From positions 248,001-312,000 of the forward strand of contig RAZE01000001.1 of NCBI GenBank assembly GCA_003611955.1: a stretch of DNA of 64,000 bases. The letters are read 5' to 3'. The notes beneath the pieces are model-generated. The model worked only from the letters and a program-made list of their open reading frames with translations, was not told the DNA's origin and ran no database searches. Shown here one piece after another: positions 33,013 through 42,689 of the stretch. The DNA is from a bacterium 1XD8-76 (GTDB lineage: Bacteria; Bacillota; Clostridia; Lachnospirales; Lachnospiraceae). Each line of letters opens with the position of its first letter. Within the stretch, counting starts at the first letter, position 1. The translations under genes were made by a program, and so were the position numbers.

Positions 33013-34194
33013 ATGCCAAATGACACCGATTTTAAATTTAAATATCTTCAGGAGCAGTATGAAACCCTTACCTCTCTGGGAAACCCCGATGGAAGCGGTG
33101 TCTTTCTCTGCAGGGACAGCAGAAGCGGGGATATCGTCGTCAAAAAGTATGTTGCGCCAACTGCGCGTGCCGTCCATGAAAAGCTGAACTCCATCTCCAG
33201 TATGCACCTGGCAGCCATTTACGATATGGCCTTTAGCCCGCAGACAGGCATCGTCATTGAGGAGTTTGTCAGCGGCATTACCCTTCGAAAATACCTTCAA
33301 AGGTATGGACCTCCGAGCCAGAGGCAGCTCTGCCGGATCATCTGTGATATATGCGACGCTCTGTATGAGCCCCACCGCCTCGGCATTATACATCGGGATA
33401 TCAAACCCGACAATATCATGATCTCCAACGACGGCGTGTTGAAAGTGATCGATTTTGGCATCGCCAGAATCATGAAAGAAAGTCATCCGCAGGACACTTC
33501 CTTTCTGGGTACACCAAACTATGCATCTCCCGAACAATTCGGTTTTTCCCAGACCGACTGCCGCAGCGATATTTATTCCATCGGTATTCTGATGAGTGAA
33601 CTGCTGCTGGGGGAGGTTCTGCCTGTGGATCTTTTGCGGCAACAGAGATTTAAACTCGGCCCTCTGGCGCCAGTCATTCTGAGATGTATTGAGATGGATC
33701 CAAAACAGCGGTTTCACAATGTATCGGAACTGCGCAGAGCGATTCTGAAAATTGACTCTCCGCTGGGAACTCAAGTCCTCCCTGAAAATCATTCTCTTTC
33801 ATTGGAGAAAACTGTTTCCGATGATTCTGACCGAACTATAATTTCCTGGCTTCCGGGTTTTCGCACGGGAAAAACCTGGAAAAATTATACGGCAATAGCC
33901 GGATATGTATTTTTGGCAATAGGCACTCTGTCCATGATTACTGCCGAAAATTATCTGTGTTCCGCGCCTGTTTTTCTGCTGGAACTTTTGGCAATTATCC
34001 TCTATCTGTGGGCCGATACTCTAATCGCGCTGAATATCGGTAACTGGGATGAAAAAATATTTCCGTTCTCCAGATTTCCGCACGCTCTCATGGTTGTGAT
34101 TCGTGTATTCCTCTGGTTCGCTATCTTCTATATGGGAATATCACTGGAAGAATATGTGCATTATACGTTGATGGGACTCCCGAGAACAGGTTGA
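33013..34194 (+). CDS. Membrane-anchored Ser/Thr protein kinase
   Basis: Hanks-type kinase with the domain at about residues 15-260. The ATP lysine is in IVVKKYV, the catalytic loop is IIHRDIKPDNIMI, the metal motif is VIDFGIAR (DFG), and the substrate motif GTPNYASPEQF lies in the activation segment. Several hydrophobic segments near the C-terminus (about residues 290-390) anchor it; there is no PASTA domain, unlike PknB/PrkC. Start 33013 has GGGAG about ten bases upstream; the ATG at 33007 is the alternative. The opposite-strand HTH gene is 67 bases away, and both promoters fit in the gap. Confidence 0.88.
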   Translation: MPNDTDFKFKYLQEQYETLTSLGNPDGSGVFLCRDSRSGDIVVKKYVAPTARAVHEKLNSISSMHLAAIYDMAFSPQTGIVIEEFVSGITLRKYLQRYGPPSQRQLCRIICDICDALYEPHRLGIIHRDIKPDNIMISNDGVLKVIDFGIARIMKESHPQDTSFLGTPNYASPEQFGFSQTDCRSDIYSIGILMSELLLGEVLPVDLLRQQRFKLGPLAPVILRCIEMDPKQRFHNVSELRRAILKIDSPLGTQVLPENHSLSLEKTVSDDSDRTIISWLPGFRTGKTWKNYTAIAGYVFLAIGTLSMITAENYLCSAPVFLLELLAIILYLWADTLIALNIGNWDEKIFPFSRFPHALMVVIRVFLWFAIFYMGISLEEYVHYTLMGLPRTG

Positions 34195-34275
34195 TACAAC
34201 AATAAAATGCGTTCTGTCTGCTGCCGGCAGACCAAACAGGAAATAACTTTGCCTATAATATACATAAAGGCAAAG

Positions 34276-34605
34276 TTATTTTTGTTGGGGAGATTTTATA
34301 ACGGACTGTATGATCGACAGGATCATATCACGCTGCTGCTCTGTGGCTGCATTCCAAAGTGCGAGCAGCTGTCTGTCCTGTATCGTCTCTGTCGGCGCAA
34401 CAGAATCCTGCAGCAAAAAATCTATAGTCACATGAAAACACTGTGCCAGAAGCACAAGTTTTTCCAGCGTGACGGAACGCTCACCGCGCTCGATCAGCCC
34501 GATATATGTGGTGGAAACATTGATGGATTCGGCCACCTGCTCCTGTGTCATCCCGCACTGTATGCGTTCTTCCCGCAGCCGTTTTCCCAATGAGAATCGA
34601 TTCAT
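34276..34605 (-). CDS. XRE-family transcriptional regulator
   Basis: A 109-residue Cro/CI-like repressor. The HTH is at about residues 8-60: LGKRLREERIQCGMTQEQVAESINVSTTYIGLIERGERSVTLEKLVLLAQCFHVTIDFLL. A short C-terminal helix (QRDMILSIIQSVI) probably dimerises. It is divergent from the DUF4352-type gene. Two copies of an AACTAWTAGTT palindrome lie between them and are likely its binding sites. Confidence 0.9.
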   Translation of the reverse strand: MNRFSLGKRLREERIQCGMTQEQVAESINVSTTYIGLIERGERSVTLEKLVLLAQCFHVTIDFLLQDSVAPTETIQDRQLLALWNAATEQQRDMILSIIQSVIKSPQQK

Positions 34606-34667
34606 GAAAACTCCAATCTTTGACAGGTTTTCTTTTATTTTACCTATTGGAGATAAAAGTTATAACA

Positions 34668-34700
34668 AACTATTAGTTTTAATAAAAATAACTAATAGTT
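34668..34700. promoter_or_regulatory. Twin palindromic operator of the XRE regulator
   Basis: AACTATTAGTT at 34668-34678 and AACTAATAGTT at 34690-34700. Each is itself a 5-base dyad around one base, and the centres are 22 bases apart, two turns of B-DNA. The second copy overlaps the -35 of the plus-strand promoter, so binding would block it; the first lies toward the repressor gene. Confidence 0.65.
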
Positions 34701-34727
34701 GCTATCAGAGGAGATTAATAGTATAAT
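34699..34727 (+). promoter_or_regulatory. Promoter of the DUF4352-type gene
   Basis: TTGCTA (34699-34704), 17 bases, TATAAT (34722-34727); AAAGGAG precedes the ATG at 34767. Its -35 overlaps the second XRE palindrome. Confidence 0.7.
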
Positions 34728-34766
34728 CATATCAACATTCATTTTTAAAACAAAGGAGAGAAAGAC

Positions 34767-35522
34767 ATGTCAAAAAAGAAAAATTCAACTCTGGGTATTT
34801 TAGCACTGGTATTTTCCATATTGGGTTGTACTTTCTGGCTTGGGCTTATTTTGGCCATCATTGATCTGTGCCGGAGAGACGACAGAAAAAAGGGCTGCTC
34901 CATCGCGGCGTTAATCATCGCAGGCCTCTATTTTCTCCTCGGCGTTTTTGCCGTTCTGGGTTCCGGCAGCGATAAGCCTAAAGCTGTCAACACCGCGGGA
35001 GATAATTATCAGACTGCCCAGGAAAGCAGCGATATGGATAGTACGACCAGCCAGCCGATCGAAGAAGCCGGCCCTTCTGCCGAACAGCAGGAGCAAAACG
35101 AACCGATGCTGCCGAGCGTATCCGAAAAAGATATATTTGGTATAATGGAAACAGCGGAAATGAACGACGTACAGGTAACCATGACAAATTACAGCGAAAG
35201 CACAGGTTCTGAATGGAATAAACCGGCCGATGGAAATGTATTTGTACTTGTTGAATTTGAAATTGTAAATAATTCGGATTCCGATCTTTCGATAAGCAGC
35301 ATGCTCAGCTTCGAGGCATACGCGGACGATTATGCCGCAAATCTCTCCCTGGGCGCTCTGATGGAAAACGATCAGAATCAGCTCGACGGCACAGTCGCCC
35401 CGGGGAAGAGAATGAAAGGCTGGACAGGATATGAAGTCCCATCGGAATGGCAGGATATGGAAATTCATTTTACAAGCGATGTATGGTCAAACAACAAATT
35501 TAAATTTCTAATCAGCAAATAA
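34767..35522 (+). CDS. Membrane protein with DUF4190-like N-terminus and DUF4352-like domain
   Basis: A 251-residue protein. Two adjacent hydrophobic segments (LGILALVFSILGCTFWLGLILAIIDLC at about 8-34; IAALIIAGLYFLLGVFAVLG at about 44-63) match the DUF4190 pattern. A flexible Gln/Glu/Ser linker (about 70-120) precedes an Ig-like external domain: NDVQVTMTNY, GNVFVLVEFEIVNNSDSDLSISS and GTVAPGKRMKGWTGYEVP, as in DUF4352 proteins related to antigen MPT63. The function is unknown, probably in the cell envelope. It appears to be controlled by the divergent XRE repressor. Confidence 0.85.
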   Translation: MSKKKNSTLGILALVFSILGCTFWLGLILAIIDLCRRDDRKKGCSIAALIIAGLYFLLGVFAVLGSGSDKPKAVNTAGDNYQTAQESSDMDSTTSQPIEEAGPSAEQQEQNEPMLPSVSEKDIFGIMETAEMNDVQVTMTNYSESTGSEWNKPADGNVFVLVEFEIVNNSDSDLSISSMLSFEAYADDYAANLSLGALMENDQNQLDGTVAPGKRMKGWTGYEVPSEWQDMEIHFTSDVWSNNKFKFLISK

Positions 35523-35544
35523 GAATTAACTGTAACTGTTACAG

Positions 35545-35584
35545 AAAATCCCATTACTGAGGAAACGATGTAATGGGATTTTTT
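35545..35584. terminator. Bidirectional rho-independent terminator
   Basis: AAAATCCCATTAC (35545-35557) pairs with GTAATGGGATTTT (35570-35582), loop 12, followed by T residues on the plus strand and by TTTT on the minus strand. Confidence 0.8.
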
Positions 35585-35585
35585 C

Positions 35586-36284
35586 TCAATCGAACACCTT
35601 CATCCTCTCCTCAAACTGTTCATAGAAATCCCTCTCTTTCTCGTATGGCTTCCTGTAAAACAGTTCCAGCATGGAGAGGTTGATCTTCTTTACCTTATCA
35701 TCCTCCCCCGCCTTCAGCAATTCCTGTATCTCCTCCTGAAAATCTTTGCAGAAGTAATGCCATGTCGTTATAAATTCCTCATTCTTCTTCAGGTTCGGAA
35801 TCCCCAGCCATTTCTCAATCTTCACCTTCGTCCCATTCAGGTTCGGGCAGGAATCCTTCACGATAAAATACTGAAACCCCTTTATCTCTTTTATACCATC
35901 CTCCGTCTCCATCTGCTTTATCTCATAGTTTCTCCCCAGCGGAAACAGTCTGCACAGCCCCGGGCGGAACGCATGGATACTGCACCTGCCCTCCTCATTC
36001 AAAAAACCGCAGACCTCCTTAGAGCCGTAAGCTTTTGTCTCCCCGCTCATCTTCAGATTCGGCAGTACCATACCGTCCGTCATATAGAGTTCTATCTTAT
36101 CTTCCATCAGCTCGTCAAAGCTCCTGCCGAGATGCTGCGTCAGTTCACAAATATCAAAGGGAGTCAGTACTACCGACTCCCCCATCTCCTGACAGCAATA
36201 AGAACAGCCTTTGCAGTCGTCACAGCCGATCTTCGCCATATCTCTGGCAGTATATAATCTGTCTGGCGTCATATTGTCCCTCAT
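35586..36284 (-). CDS. YkgJ-family cysteine cluster protein
   Basis: A 232-residue soluble protein with the YkgJ/CxxCxxCC fingerprint: CDDCKGCSYCCQEMGESVVLTPFDI near residues 20-45, CGFLNEEGRCSIHAFRPGLCRLFPLG near 95-118 and a further Cys at VKDSCPNLN. The cluster is thought to bind zinc or Fe-S; the biochemical role is unknown. It overlaps the GH13 stop by 4 bases (ATGA) and ends just before the terminator at 35545-35584. Confidence 0.87.
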   Translation of the reverse strand: MRDNMTPDRLYTARDMAKIGCDDCKGCSYCCQEMGESVVLTPFDICELTQHLGRSFDELMEDKIELYMTDGMVLPNLKMSGETKAYGSKEVCGFLNEEGRCSIHAFRPGLCRLFPLGRNYEIKQMETEDGIKEIKGFQYFIVKDSCPNLNGTKVKIEKWLGIPNLKKNEEFITTWHYFCKDFQEEIQELLKAGEDDKVKKINLSMLELFYRKPYEKERDFYEQFEERMKVFD

Positions 36285-38470
36285 TTTAATTTACTCTGTA
36301 ATTTTTCAAAAATAGATCTCGGTGCGGATGATGCGCCCGGATTCTCATGCTCATAAATGGAGGAGCTGCTGATCTCTCCCTCGCGCTTTTTGTCCACATA
36401 GTTGATCTGTTCTTTATCCTCCTGAAAGAAAATCGCCGCCGAGGTCCTGCCCAGAGTGATCTCCATTCTTCCGCCCTGCACGCTGTATTCCACCTGCTCC
36501 GTCGTAAAGCCGTTCTCATCCGTCAGCATGACCCGCGTCATCGTCGCTTCCTTCGGTACGCCTAACGCCCAGACTTCGAGTTTCCTTGTCACCTCGTGAT
36601 CGTTATTATTGATCACGGTCAGTGTGCGGGAACTGTCGGTAAAACGGCCGAAAGCGATCACATTAAATTCTCCGATGATGGGCTTCAGGGAACCCGTCCG
36701 CAGCTCCTGTCTGGATTTATGGAGCTTTATGATCTCCTGGTGGAACCTTATCAGCTCTTTATCCTCATGTCCCCAGGGATAAGTTCGCCTGTTGTCCGGG
36801 TCCGTAAAGCCGCAGACACCCGCCTCATCCCCGTAATAGATCGTGGGCGCTCCGGTCCAGGTCATCTGGATCATGACAGCCTCGCGGAACACGGCTTTAT
36901 TGATATCTCTCTCCGCCATCTCCGGATTCATATAGTTGGTCCGTCCCACCTTCCGGTTCGTTCTTGTGAGGAAGCGGGAATGGTCATGGTTGGACAGCTC
37001 GTTCATCGCAACCATTCTGGCAGGTCCCATCAGCCTCGCCCCGTTATATTTCATGGCTCCCCAGAAGTTATCCGCATGCCCCAGCATATCCATCCGGAAG
37101 TCGTCGCTGTGCTTCTCCATTCCAGTCAAAAACCATGTGACGGGTTCCATAAAGGCGTCATAGTTCATGACGCTGTCCCACTCTTTTCCGTTCAGCCACG
37201 GCTTGGGGTTCCCGTACTGCTCCGCAAGGATCAGCGCGTCAGGATTTGCATTTTTCACGCGCTTGCGGAACTCCTGCCAGAAGCGGTGGTTCATCTCCGG
37301 GGACATCCCCAGATCCGCCGCCACGTCCAGCCTCCAGCCGTCCGCGTTGTAGGGCGGAGATACCCATTTCTCCCCGACGTTCAAAATATACTCCAGAAGT
37401 TCCTGGGACGTCTCATAGTGGAGCTTTGGCAGCGTGTCATGCCCCCACCAGCCGTCGTAAGTATTATTGTAAGGCCATCTGGTCGGATTCTGGTCGTGGA
37501 ACAGGAACCAGTTGCGGTACGGACTGTCCTCCGCGACATAGGCGCCCTTCTCGTACCCCGCCGCCTCCTCGTAGATCCGCTCTTTGTCCAGCCATTTGTT
37601 GAAGGAACCACAGTGGTTAAACACGCCGTCTATAATGACACGTATCCCCCGCTTATGCGCCTCCTCGATAAATTTTGCAAAAAATTCATTGGATGCTTCC
37701 AGATTCCGCTTATCTGTGACACGGTTGATGTAGCGGGAAGCAAAACGATTCTCCTTCTGCCCATCCTGAAGAAGTTCTCCCTCATCGTAGACAATTTTTC
37801 CGATATGAGGGTCTATATACTCGTAATCCTGAATATCATATTTATGGTTGGACGGCGACACGAACAGCGGGTTAAAATAGATTGCCTCGATCCCCAGCCC
37901 CTCCAGATAATCCAGCTTGTCGAGCACGCCCTGCAGATCCCCGCCGTAAAACTCGCGGATACCCATCTGGGCAGGATATTTGCCCCACTGCTCTTTCGGA
38001 ACCCGTGAAGAATAATCGCCTATATAGAAGTACTCTTTATCCAACACATCGTTATCCTCATCGCCGTTATAAAACCGATCGATCAGGATCTGATACATCA
38101 CCGCGCCCTTTGCCCATCTCGGCGTTTTAAAGCCGGGGATGATCGTGAAATAGTAATCCGGGTCGGCCTCTTTCACCGCCCCTCTCTGGTCAAAATAGAG
38201 CGTCATCTTGCCGGACTGCACTTTGAAGCAGTAAGTGACACTCTTGTTCTCAAGCTCCAGCACAAGTTCATAATAGTCAAAAAGCTCCGTCGCCTCCACT
38301 TTCTCCATCAGATGGGACGTTCCCTGCAGCTCCAGAAAGACGCTGTCAACATTGTTCTTTTCCGTGCGAAAACGTACTGTGACTTCGCTGTAAGGGGCAG
38401 GCTCTACCGGATAAATATAATTCTCCGTATTATCCGAATACAACGCCCGTTTATTAAAAACAGGACGCAT
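36281..38470 (-). CDS. Glycoside hydrolase family 13 enzyme (neopullulanase/cyclomaltodextrinase-like)
   Basis: A cytoplasmic alpha-glucan hydrolase of 729 residues, with no signal peptide. The N-terminal beta-sandwich domain (about 1-130) is of the type that forms the dimeric active site in neopullulanases. The GH13 regions are present: VIIDGVFNHCG, DGWRLDVAADLG (nucleophile Asp), ALILAEQYG (acid/base Glu) and LSNHDHSRF (stabilising Asp). A C-terminal beta domain with VIAFGRFTDSSRTLTVINNND follows. It likely degrades maltodextrins or cyclodextrins. Start chosen at 38470, at MRPVFNKRAL; an upstream ATG adds an atypical 21 residues. Confidence 0.93.
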   Translation of the reverse strand: MRPVFNKRALYSDNTENYIYPVEPAPYSEVTVRFRTEKNNVDSVFLELQGTSHLMEKVEATELFDYYELVLELENKSVTYCFKVQSGKMTLYFDQRGAVKEADPDYYFTIIPGFKTPRWAKGAVMYQILIDRFYNGDEDNDVLDKEYFYIGDYSSRVPKEQWGKYPAQMGIREFYGGDLQGVLDKLDYLEGLGIEAIYFNPLFVSPSNHKYDIQDYEYIDPHIGKIVYDEGELLQDGQKENRFASRYINRVTDKRNLEASNEFFAKFIEEAHKRGIRVIIDGVFNHCGSFNKWLDKERIYEEAAGYEKGAYVAEDSPYRNWFLFHDQNPTRWPYNNTYDGWWGHDTLPKLHYETSQELLEYILNVGEKWVSPPYNADGWRLDVAADLGMSPEMNHRFWQEFRKRVKNANPDALILAEQYGNPKPWLNGKEWDSVMNYDAFMEPVTWFLTGMEKHSDDFRMDMLGHADNFWGAMKYNGARLMGPARMVAMNELSNHDHSRFLTRTNRKVGRTNYMNPEMAERDINKAVFREAVMIQMTWTGAPTIYYGDEAGVCGFTDPDNRRTYPWGHEDKELIRFHQEIIKLHKSRQELRTGSLKPIIGEFNVIAFGRFTDSSRTLTVINNNDHEVTRKLEVWALGVPKEATMTRVMLTDENGFTTEQVEYSVQGGRMEITLGRTSAAIFFQEDKEQINYVDKKREGEISSSSIYEHENPGASSAPRSIFEKLQSKLK

Positions 38471-38557
38471 TGTAGAAACATAGTATTGCTGATTAAAAAG
38501 TGAGTAAAATCCTGAATTTATATTGAACCACAACCTTTCTATATTTCTTATGATAAT

Positions 38558-38586
38558 ATTCTATTATGTTTGCCCTGGTCTTTCAA
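38558..38586 (-). promoter_or_regulatory. Promoter of the GH13-YkgJ operon
   Basis: Minus strand TTGAAA (38586-38581), 17 bases, TAGAAT (38563-38558). Confidence 0.6.
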
Positions 38587-38634
38587 GTAAAAATTGTCCG
38601 GCTGCCAAAGAAAAACAGAAAAAAACAGAATAGT

Positions 38635-38664
38635 AAAAAGGACAGTCTTTCGACTGTCCTTTTT
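38635..38664. terminator. Bidirectional rho-independent terminator
   Basis: AAAAAGGACAGTC (38635-38647) pairs perfectly with GACTGTCCTTTTT (38652-38664) around a 4-base loop. T-runs exist both ways; it ends the ftsH transcript on the minus strand. The stretch 38665-38806 between it and ftsH has no gene that I can support. Confidence 0.85.
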
Positions 38665-38806
38665 AGAGAAGGTATTTCTTTCTTATGGGGTATAGCAAAA
38701 AACTATATAATGTATTGGGGGGTTACAAGAAGTATAATAGCATACCACCCCTTTGTCTACAAGACTTAGATTTCACAAATATCACAAATTTTGATATCCG
38801 ATTTTG

Positions 38807-40621
38807 TCAGTTTTGCACAAATAAATCTTCGAATTCTTTTCTGCCTATCTTTTCCTTCTCCAGCAGGAGCGCCGCGCAGCTGTGCAGCACCTGCTCGTGT
38901 TCCAGAATGATCTCCTTCGCCTTCTTATAGCATCTGTCGATGATCACCTTGACTTCCCTGTCGATCTCCCCTGCGATATTCTCACTGTGGCTCTTCGCGT
39001 GAGCCAGATCCCTGCCGATAAACACCTCGTCATAATCGTCGTCGTAGCACACAACACCGATATTCTCCGACATACCGTACCTGGTGACCATCATGCGCGC
39101 CTCTTTTGTCGCCTTCCGGATATCTGAGGAGGCTCCGGTCGTGATGTCGTCGAAGATGATCTCCTCCGCGATACGACCGCCCAGGGATACCATGATATCC
39201 TGCTCCATCCGGCCCTTTGTCAGGAACATATCGTCCTTGTCCGGCAAAGGCATCGTGTAGCCCGCCGCTCCGACGCCGGTGGGAATAATCGAAACCGTAT
39301 AGACAGGGCCCACTTCCGGAAGAATGTGGAACAAAATCGCATGTCCCGCCTCGTGGTAAGCCGTGATCTTTTTCTCCTTGTCGGAAATGATCTTACTTTT
39401 TTTCTCCGAACCGATACCCACTTTGATAAACGCCTTGTTGATATCGCTCTGGCACACATACTTTCTGTCCTCTTTTGCCGCCACGATGGCCGCCTCGTTC
39501 AGAAGGTTTTCCAGATCGGCACCGGTAAAGCCCGCTGTCGTCTGCGCGATGTGTTCCAGATTCACGTCATCCCCCAAGGGCTTGTTCTTCGCATGGGTCA
39601 GCAGAATTTCCTTTCTTCCCCCCACATCCGGTCTTCCCACTACGATCTTGCGGTCAAACCGCCCGGGACGCATGATCGCCGGATCCAGAATATCCACCCG
39701 GTTTGTCGCCGCAATGACGATAACACCCTCATTTACGCCGAAACCATCCATCTCCACCAGCAGCTGATTCAACGTCTGTTCTCTCTCATCGTGGCCGCCG
39801 CCCATACCGGTGCCGCGCTGTCTCGCCACCGCATCGATCTCATCAATAAACACGATACAGGGCTCATGTTTCTTCGCCTCGCTGAACAGGTCTCTCACTC
39901 GGGATGCTCCCACGCCCACATACATCTCCACAAAATCCGAACCGGAGATCGAGAAAAACGGCACCCCAGCCTCCCCGGCGATCGCTTTCGCCAACAGTGT
40001 CTTACCGGTTCCGGGAGGGCCCTCCAGCAGGACTCCTTTCGGGATCCTCGCGCCGACTTCGATAAACTTACCCGGATTTTTGAGAAACTGAACGATCTCC
40101 TCCAGATCCTCTTTCTCCTCTTTCAAACCCGCGACCCCATCGAATGTGACGCCCTCGCCGCCCAGCGAAATCCTCGCCCGGCTCTTTCCGAAATTCGCCA
40201 TTCTGCCGGCTCCTCCGCCGCCCCTGTTCATGATGGAGATCACCACCATAACAGCCAGAAAACTTAAACCCACCGGCAGGATCACGCTCGTCAGGATACC
40301 CTCGCCCTGCGCTTTATTTATCACAGGATATATATGGTATTCTTTTAACATCTTTTCCGCTTCCGCCACATCTGTGACCTGAATGTTCATCGTCTCCCCG
40401 CTTGTCAGAGTAATTCTCACGACACCGGTCGGCGGCACCTGGTAAGGCGTGATATCAGCACCTGTCACAGCTCCCGCGGACAGGGCTCCCTGCATCTGAT
40501 AGAGCGTATAGTTGTTCCGTCCTGCCGTAATGAAGTTGATAAATAAAAGTCCGGCGACACATAATCCAAAAAATACTATATATGCGGCCATCCCTTTGTT
40601 TTGTCTATTGTTCTGATCCAA
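38807..40621 (-). CDS. ftsH: ATP-dependent zinc metalloprotease FtsH
   Basis: Membrane AAA+ protease of 604 residues that degrades misfolded membrane and regulatory proteins. Two transmembrane helices (about 13-30 and 110-131) flank a short external domain. Walker A GPPGTGKT is at 201-208, Walker B is CIVFIDEID, the second region of homology is [20 protein letters not shown], and the zinc site HEAGH is at 423-427. All key residues are present. It follows hpt by 21 bases, at the end of the tilS-hpt-ftsH run, and the terminator is at 38635-38664. Confidence 0.96.
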   Translation of the reverse strand: MDQNNRQNKGMAAYIVFFGLCVAGLLFINFITAGRNNYTLYQMQGALSAGAVTGADITPYQVPPTGVVRITLTSGETMNIQVTDVAEAEKMLKEYHIYPVINKAQGEGILTSVILPVGLSFLAVMVVISIMNRGGGGAGRMANFGKSRARISLGGEGVTFDGVAGLKEEKEDLEEIVQFLKNPGKFIEVGARIPKGVLLEGPPGTGKTLLAKAIAGEAGVPFFSISGSDFVEMYVGVGASRVRDLFSEAKKHEPCIVFIDEIDAVARQRGTGMGGGHDEREQTLNQLLVEMDGFGVNEGVIVIAATNRVDILDPAIMRPGRFDRKIVVGRPDVGGRKEILLTHAKNKPLGDDVNLEHIAQTTAGFTGADLENLLNEAAIVAAKEDRKYVCQSDINKAFIKVGIGSEKKSKIISDKEKKITAYHEAGHAILFHILPEVGPVYTVSIIPTGVGAAGYTMPLPDKDDMFLTKGRMEQDIMVSLGGRIAEEIIFDDITTGASSDIRKATKEARMMVTRYGMSENIGVVCYDDDYDEVFIGRDLAHAKSHSENIAGEIDREVKVIIDRCYKKAKEIILEHEQVLHSCAALLLEKEKIGRKEFEDLFVQN

Positions 40622-40642
40622 AATTTATTACTCCTTCTATAT

Positions 40643-41167
40643 TCAATCAAATTCCACTACGCCTATGTAGGGCAGATTCCTATATCTCTGGTCATAATCC
40701 AATCCGTAGCCGACAACAAACTCATCGGGAATCTGGAAGCAGGTATAATCTACATGCACATCCACGACCCTTCTCTCCGGTTTGTCGAGCAATGTACAGA
40801 GCCTCACACTCTTCGGCCCTCTGTCCTTCAGCATTTCCAGAAGATAGCTCAAAGTTCTGCCGGAATCCACGATGTCCTCCACCACGAGCACTTCCTTATC
40901 TTTCAAAGGCTCATCAAGATCTTTCACGATTCTCACCACACCGCTGGATTTCGTCGCGCTGCCATAGCTGGACACCGACATAAAATCAAGAGATACCGGA
41001 ACCGTGATCCGTTTCGCCAGCTCGCACAGGAAAAAAGCGCCGCCCTTTAAAACACAGATAAGATGCACCTGTTTCCCCGCGTAATCTCTGTTGATCTGCT
41101 CCCCGATCTCCTGAATCCGTCTGTCTACCTCCTCTTCCGTCAACAATACTCTTACATGTTCCGCCAT
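40643..41167 (-). CDS. hpt: Hypoxanthine phosphoribosyltransferase
   Basis: Purine salvage enzyme of 174 residues, converting hypoxanthine or guanine with PRPP to IMP or GMP. The phosphoribosyltransferase signature VLVVEDIVDSGRTLSYLL (PRPP loop) is complete, and the N-terminal VLLTEEEVDRRIQEIGEQIN and the C-terminal FVVGYGLDYDQRYRNLPYIG are those of Hpt. It lies between tilS (13 bases) and ftsH, the conserved order in Firmicutes. Confidence 0.95.
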   Translation of the reverse strand: MAEHVRVLLTEEEVDRRIQEIGEQINRDYAGKQVHLICVLKGGAFFLCELAKRITVPVSLDFMSVSSYGSATKSSGVVRIVKDLDEPLKDKEVLVVEDIVDSGRTLSYLLEMLKDRGPKSVRLCTLLDKPERRVVDVHVDYTCFQIPDEFVVGYGLDYDQRYRNLPYIGVVEFD

Positions 41168-41180
41168 GTCTTCTCCTCCG

Positions 41181-42647
41181 TCACTCTCTCCCGCAGATCC
41201 GAATCTGCAAAATGGTTTTTGTCTTTCCTGTCACTTTATAAAAATCACTCATTCTCCCTCCCGGCACCCACATGACATGTGTGTCATCTGCTATGAGCCA
41301 GATACTTCTCCTCTCGGAGGCCGGAATCTTGTTTTCTATCATATAGCGCCGCAGACTCTTGCGATTCATCCGCTCATCTATCGTCAGATAATCTCCGCTT
41401 TCACAGTGCCTGACAGAAAACGATGTTTCTATTTTATCATAATCGAACCATTTCGTATACGTTTTTTGTGGAATACAATCTATGATTTCCGAAATATCGC
41501 GAATTCCGAGACGCTCTTTTATCGCTTTCTCATCGGAGAGGTCGATCCGTTCCGCCGTGATCTCCGGCTTCCTATCCCCGGTCAGAAATCCCCTCCTATC
41601 CTGGGAGAGGAAGATCTTCTCCGCCTCCCTCTCCCGCTCCTTCGGATAAAGCAGAAGCTTTCCGTATACTTTTCTCGCCCGCAGGCCCCCCGGCAGACAG
41701 AGCTCCCCATTTCCCTGTTTTTTTGTCAGTTCCACCATATCCTCGACATGTACCGCGCCGATATCTTTCCGGGTGGGCAGAATTTTTTCCAGTTTATGCA
41801 GAAGAATCTGTTTCTGCAAAAACACATCTTCCCGCAGTAAAGAGGCAATATCAAAGACAAGGATATCCTCTCTCTCCGCCACGATCCTCCGACAGGCGGC
41901 ACTTGCCTGACTTCTGATATAGCATTCCGCTTCCCGCACGATCCGGGCCGTATTTCCGATATGGGCCGCCGCCTGAGGACAGATCTCCCTCTCCACATAG
42001 GGAAGTATCTGCTGTCTGATCTTATTTCTGCTGTAATTGGGGAGAGCGTTGGTCCTGTCCTCACGCCATGCCGCCCCTCTATCTCTCAGATAATCCTCTA
42101 TCTCAGCCCTGGAGAGACAGAGCAGGGGACGGATGATATCTCCCCGCTGCGGAAGGATTCCGCGCAGTCCCGTCAGACCGCTGCCGCGAAAAAGCTGGAA
42201 CAGGACTGTCTCCGCCTGGTCATTCTCGTGGTGCGCCGTGGCGATCTTAAACGACGAGTGAAAGGCATCCTGCCCGGAGGATTCCTCCTCCCACCTTTTC
42301 AGGCACTCCCGAAAATTCCGATAGCGCAGCATCCTGCCCGCCTCCTCCTCGCTGAGTCCCTGCCCTTTCGCAAAGGCAGGCACATCCTCCCGGAACAGAT
42401 AGCAGGGGACTCCTTCCCCTTCGCTGAGCGCCGCCGCAAAGGCTGCGTCCTCCCCCGCCTCCTCGCGGATACCGTGGTGCACATGGGCCGTCCGCAGGGT
42501 AAAGCCGAGTTCCTCCCGGATCGCAAGCAGCAGGTAAAACAGACATACCGAATCCGCTCCCCCGGACAGCCCCAGTAGAACTTTATCTCCCTCCCGGATC
42601 AGTCCCTGCTTTTCTATAAAAATTTTTACCTTTTCTTGTACATCCAT
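41181..42647 (-). CDS. tilS: tRNA(Ile)-lysidine synthase
   Basis: Modifies C34 of the tRNA(Ile) CAU anticodon to lysidine, making it read AUA. The PP-loop motif is LGLSGGADSVCLFYLLL near the N-terminus, with HHENDQAETVLFQLFRGSGLTGLRGI and RPLLCLSRAEIEDYL further on. The TilS-specific C-terminal domain ends with KVTGKTKTILQIRICGRE. Length of 488 residues is typical for clostridia. It is the gene before hpt. Confidence 0.94.
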   Translation of the reverse strand: MDVQEKVKIFIEKQGLIREGDKVLLGLSGGADSVCLFYLLLAIREELGFTLRTAHVHHGIREEAGEDAAFAAALSEGEGVPCYLFREDVPAFAKGQGLSEEEAGRMLRYRNFRECLKRWEEESSGQDAFHSSFKIATAHHENDQAETVLFQLFRGSGLTGLRGILPQRGDIIRPLLCLSRAEIEDYLRDRGAAWREDRTNALPNYSRNKIRQQILPYVEREICPQAAAHIGNTARIVREAECYIRSQASAACRRIVAEREDILVFDIASLLREDVFLQKQILLHKLEKILPTRKDIGAVHVEDMVELTKKQGNGELCLPGGLRARKVYGKLLLYPKEREREAEKIFLSQDRRGFLTGDRKPEITAERIDLSDEKAIKERLGIRDISEIIDCIPQKTYTKWFDYDKIETSFSVRHCESGDYLTIDERMNRKSLRRYMIENKIPASERRSIWLIADDTHVMWVPGGRMSDFYKVTGKTKTILQIRICGRE

Positions 42648-42689
42648 GATTTTAATGTATAGTAAACTCTTCTAAAAAGCAAGTGTTTC

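Noticed and set aside
36596-38008. Long plus-strand frame of about 470 codons opposite the GH13 gene
   Set aside because: It is antisense to a gene with all catalytic motifs, has no ribosome site and shows no domain; GC-rich third positions leave such frames open by chance.
38685-38930. Small plus-strand frame after the terminator, with a TATAAT-like element nearby
   Set aside because: It runs into the ftsH gene antisense and has no ribosome site or conserved composition.
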